This document shows positions 62,683-64,000 of a DNA stretch of 64,000 nucleotides, piece after piece. Numbering within the stretch: the first letter of the stretch is position 1; every line of letters starts with the position of its first letter. The translations under genes and the position numbers were made by a program. The stretch lies in NCBI GenBank assembly GCA_023259055.1, contig JAHFQZ010000001.1, forward strand, positions 186,001 to 250,000. Direction: 5' to 3'. The notes beneath the pieces are model-generated. The model was not told where the DNA came from and did no database searches. It saw only the letters and a program-made list of their open reading frames with translations. Source of the DNA: Nitrosomonadales bacterium. GTDB taxonomy: Bacteria > Pseudomonadota > Gammaproteobacteria > Burkholderiales > Gallionellaceae.

Positions 62683-64000
62683 ATGATTAAACTCATGCAA
62701 CGAATCGGGCAGAGTATTTTTTTGCGTCTTGAGAGCGCGCTCAATGGCATTTTTGGACCTGCATTGAATCCGTTTTATCAACTGGGCGCGATTGCCTATT
62801 TGATGTTCTGGATCATCGTAGTAAGCGGTTTTTATATATATGCTTTTTACGATACCGGCGTGGAAGAAGCTTACAATTCGGTGGAGCGCCTAACCAACAA
62901 TCAGTGGTATCTGGGCGGCATAATGCGCAGCCTGCATCGCTATGCTTCCGATGGAATGTTACTGGTTGGCGTTTTGCACATGCTGCGCAGCTTTGTCTTT
63001 GACCGCTTCCGAGACTTCCGGTGGTTTTCATGGTTTACGGGAGTCACATTACTGTGGCTGATTTATATTGCCGGTATAAACGGCTACTGGCTGGTTTGGG
63101 ATCGCCTGGCACAATTTCTTGCCGTTGCAAGCGCTGAATGGCTGGATTACCTGCCGATTTTTAGTGCTCCTTTGGCGCGCAATTTTTTGGAGCTGGGCAG
63201 CGTGAATGATCGCTTCTTTTCGCTACTTTCGTTAATTCATATTGGTGTTCCGCTGGGTGTTTTTGGGCTCATCTGGATTCACACCCAGCGCGTTCCGCAG
63301 GCCAAGACATCCACACCCAAACCGCTCACGATTGGATTGATCCTGTCGATGATCGCGCTTTCCTTGATTCATCCTGCATTGAGCCAGGGACATGGCGATC
63401 TGAATTCCGTGCCGTTTGTTCTGAACCTGGACTGGTTCTATTTGTGGGCATTCCCACTGCTTTATTCCTGGGGGGCGGCCAAGGTGTGGGCCTTGTCAGG
63501 GGGCTTTACCGTCCTGATCTTGTTGTTGCCATTCCTGGGACGATCCAAACGCGGCAGGGGTGAGTATGAGATTATCCCTTTCCCTTCAGGCCATGCGGTG
63601 ATTGCCCGAAGCGGCGAAACCATACTTGAGGCTGCGCTACGCCAAGGCATGGATATGCCTTATGTTTGCCGTGACGGAGCATGCGGCGTATGCAAGGGAA
63701 AAATATTGAAAGGCTCGGTCGACTATGGCATTTACCAGAAAGATGTGCTTACCGATGCAGAAAAAGCCGAGGGCAAGGCCCTGTTCTGCTGCGCCAAGCC
63801 GCTTTCTGATTTGGAAATAGAGAGCAATGAGGTCATCGGCCCAGGTCGATTCCCTGTAAGAACAATGAAGTTCAGGGTGAAGAAAATGGTACGGGCGGCG
63901 CCGGATGTGATGCTGCTTGAATTGCGCCCCGAAGGCGATGAACGGATGGATTTTGCTGCCGGCCAGTATATCGCCGTACATTTGGACGATGGCTCCAAAC
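62683..64000 (+). CDS. Cytochrome b fused to [2Fe-2S] ferredoxin and flavin reductase domains (cut by window edge)
   Basis: 439 residues lie in the window. Residues about 30-285 are a cytochrome b6/bc-type membrane domain with two His pairs at 14-residue spacing: His85/His99 and His186/His200, giving two b hemes. Residues about 294-380 are a plant-type ferredoxin with Cys329, Cys334, Cys337 and Cys369 (C-R-D-G-A-C-G-V-C). From about 390 an FAD/NAD(P) reductase-like barrel begins (F-R-V-K-K-M, A-G-Q-Y-I-A-V-H-L). Such a fusion could pass electrons between the quinone pool and NAD(P)H. The start at 62683 lacks a clear ribosome site; ATG 62695 is the alternative. The C-terminus is outside the window. 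Confidence 0.85.
   Translation, partial: MIKLMQRIGQSIFLRLESALNGIFGPALNPFYQLGAIAYLMFWIIVVSGFYIYAFYDTGVEEAYNSVERLTNNQWYLGGIMRSLHRYASDGMLLVGVLHMLRSFVFDRFRDFRWFSWFTGVTLLWLIYIAGINGYWLVWDRLAQFLAVASAEWLDYLPIFSAPLARNFLELGSVNDRFFSLLSLIHIGVPLGVFGLIWIHTQRVPQAKTSTPKPLTIGLILSMIALSLIHPALSQGHGDLNSVPFVLNLDWFYLWAFPLLYSWGAAKVWALSGGFTVLILLLPFLGRSKRGRGEYEIIPFPSGHAVIARSGETILEAALRQGMDMPYVCRDGACGVCKGKILKGSVDYGIYQKDVLTDAEKAEGKALFCCAKPLSDLEIESNEVIGPGRFPVRTMKFRVKKMVRAAPDVMLLELRPEGDERMDFAAGQYIAVHLDDGSK

Noticed and set aside
1-64000. CRISPR arrays, tRNA or rRNA genes, complete IS elements
   Set aside because: I saw no regularly spaced repeats, tRNA-like cloverleafs, rRNA sequence or transposase frames, although a tRNA scan could not be run.

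Overview
The window looks like a chromosomal segment of a betaproteobacterium, most likely of the order Nitrosomonadales and possibly Gallionellaceae-like. The reasons are the kdsD-kdsC-lptCAB-rpoN-hpf-ptsN-hprK-rapZ block, a hisCBHAFIE-hinT-tatABC block, a full cbb3 oxidase locus under FNR-type control, and many short palindromic repeats. The assignment rests on gene order and protein character only. I saw no rRNA, tRNA, CRISPR array, complete insertion sequence or prophage.

Layout. 1-6.5 kb (minus strand): histidine synthesis running into the twin-arginine translocase; tatC is cut by the window edge. 6.6-9.3 kb: an orphan membrane histidine kinase and a lone prepilin behind a sigma-54 promoter. 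9.4-20.9 kb: a Kef-type antiporter, Kdo and LPS-transport genes, rpoN, the PTS-Ntr/HPr kinase/RapZ set, an EetA/EetB-like pair and ubiX. 21-30.7 kb: mutY, an AsmA-like protein with an internal duplication, hemN and an fnr gene sharing an FNR site, several unknowns, and a Ser/Thr kinase fused to a cyclic-nucleotide-binding domain. 30.8-41.1 kb: the cbb3 locus (fnr2, ccoNOQP, ccoG, ccoH, ccoI, ccoS) with two guest genes. 41.4-49.9 kb: two CtaA-type heme A synthase paralogues around a pentapeptide-repeat protein, a DUF1566-like lipoprotein, a glycosyltransferase-like protein, a Tat-exported MsrB, a ferredoxin-cyclase fusion, a gpsA-like gene, a MITE-like element and a coiled-coil protein. 50-57.3 kb: an AbiJ-like gene, mutS, suhB, trmJ, cysE, iscR and dsbB.

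57.3-64 kb is the most unusual part. Tandem promoters and a perfect 17-bp palindrome precede two tiny membrane-protein genes, a CuA subunit and a B-type heme-copper catalytic subunit. The catalytic subunit keeps all metal-binding histidines but has Gln where oxygen reductases carry the cross-linked Tyr. ctaB and an SCO/SenC gene follow. The last gene, cut by the window edge, fuses a di-heme cytochrome b to a [2Fe-2S] ferredoxin and the start of a flavin reductase domain. The layout resembles the norSY-senC type of nitric oxide reductase cluster. The fusion suggests a link between a quinone/heme pool and NAD(P)H.

How the parts may fit together: two FNR proteins, two predicted FNR-dependent promoters (hemN and ccoN), cbb3 oxidase, the NOR-like cluster and the ferredoxin-cyclase point to a life at low or changing oxygen with redox-sensing regulation. 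Palindromic repeats have been captured in frame inside mutS and mutY and at the end of the EetB-like gene, so they have been mobile in this lineage.
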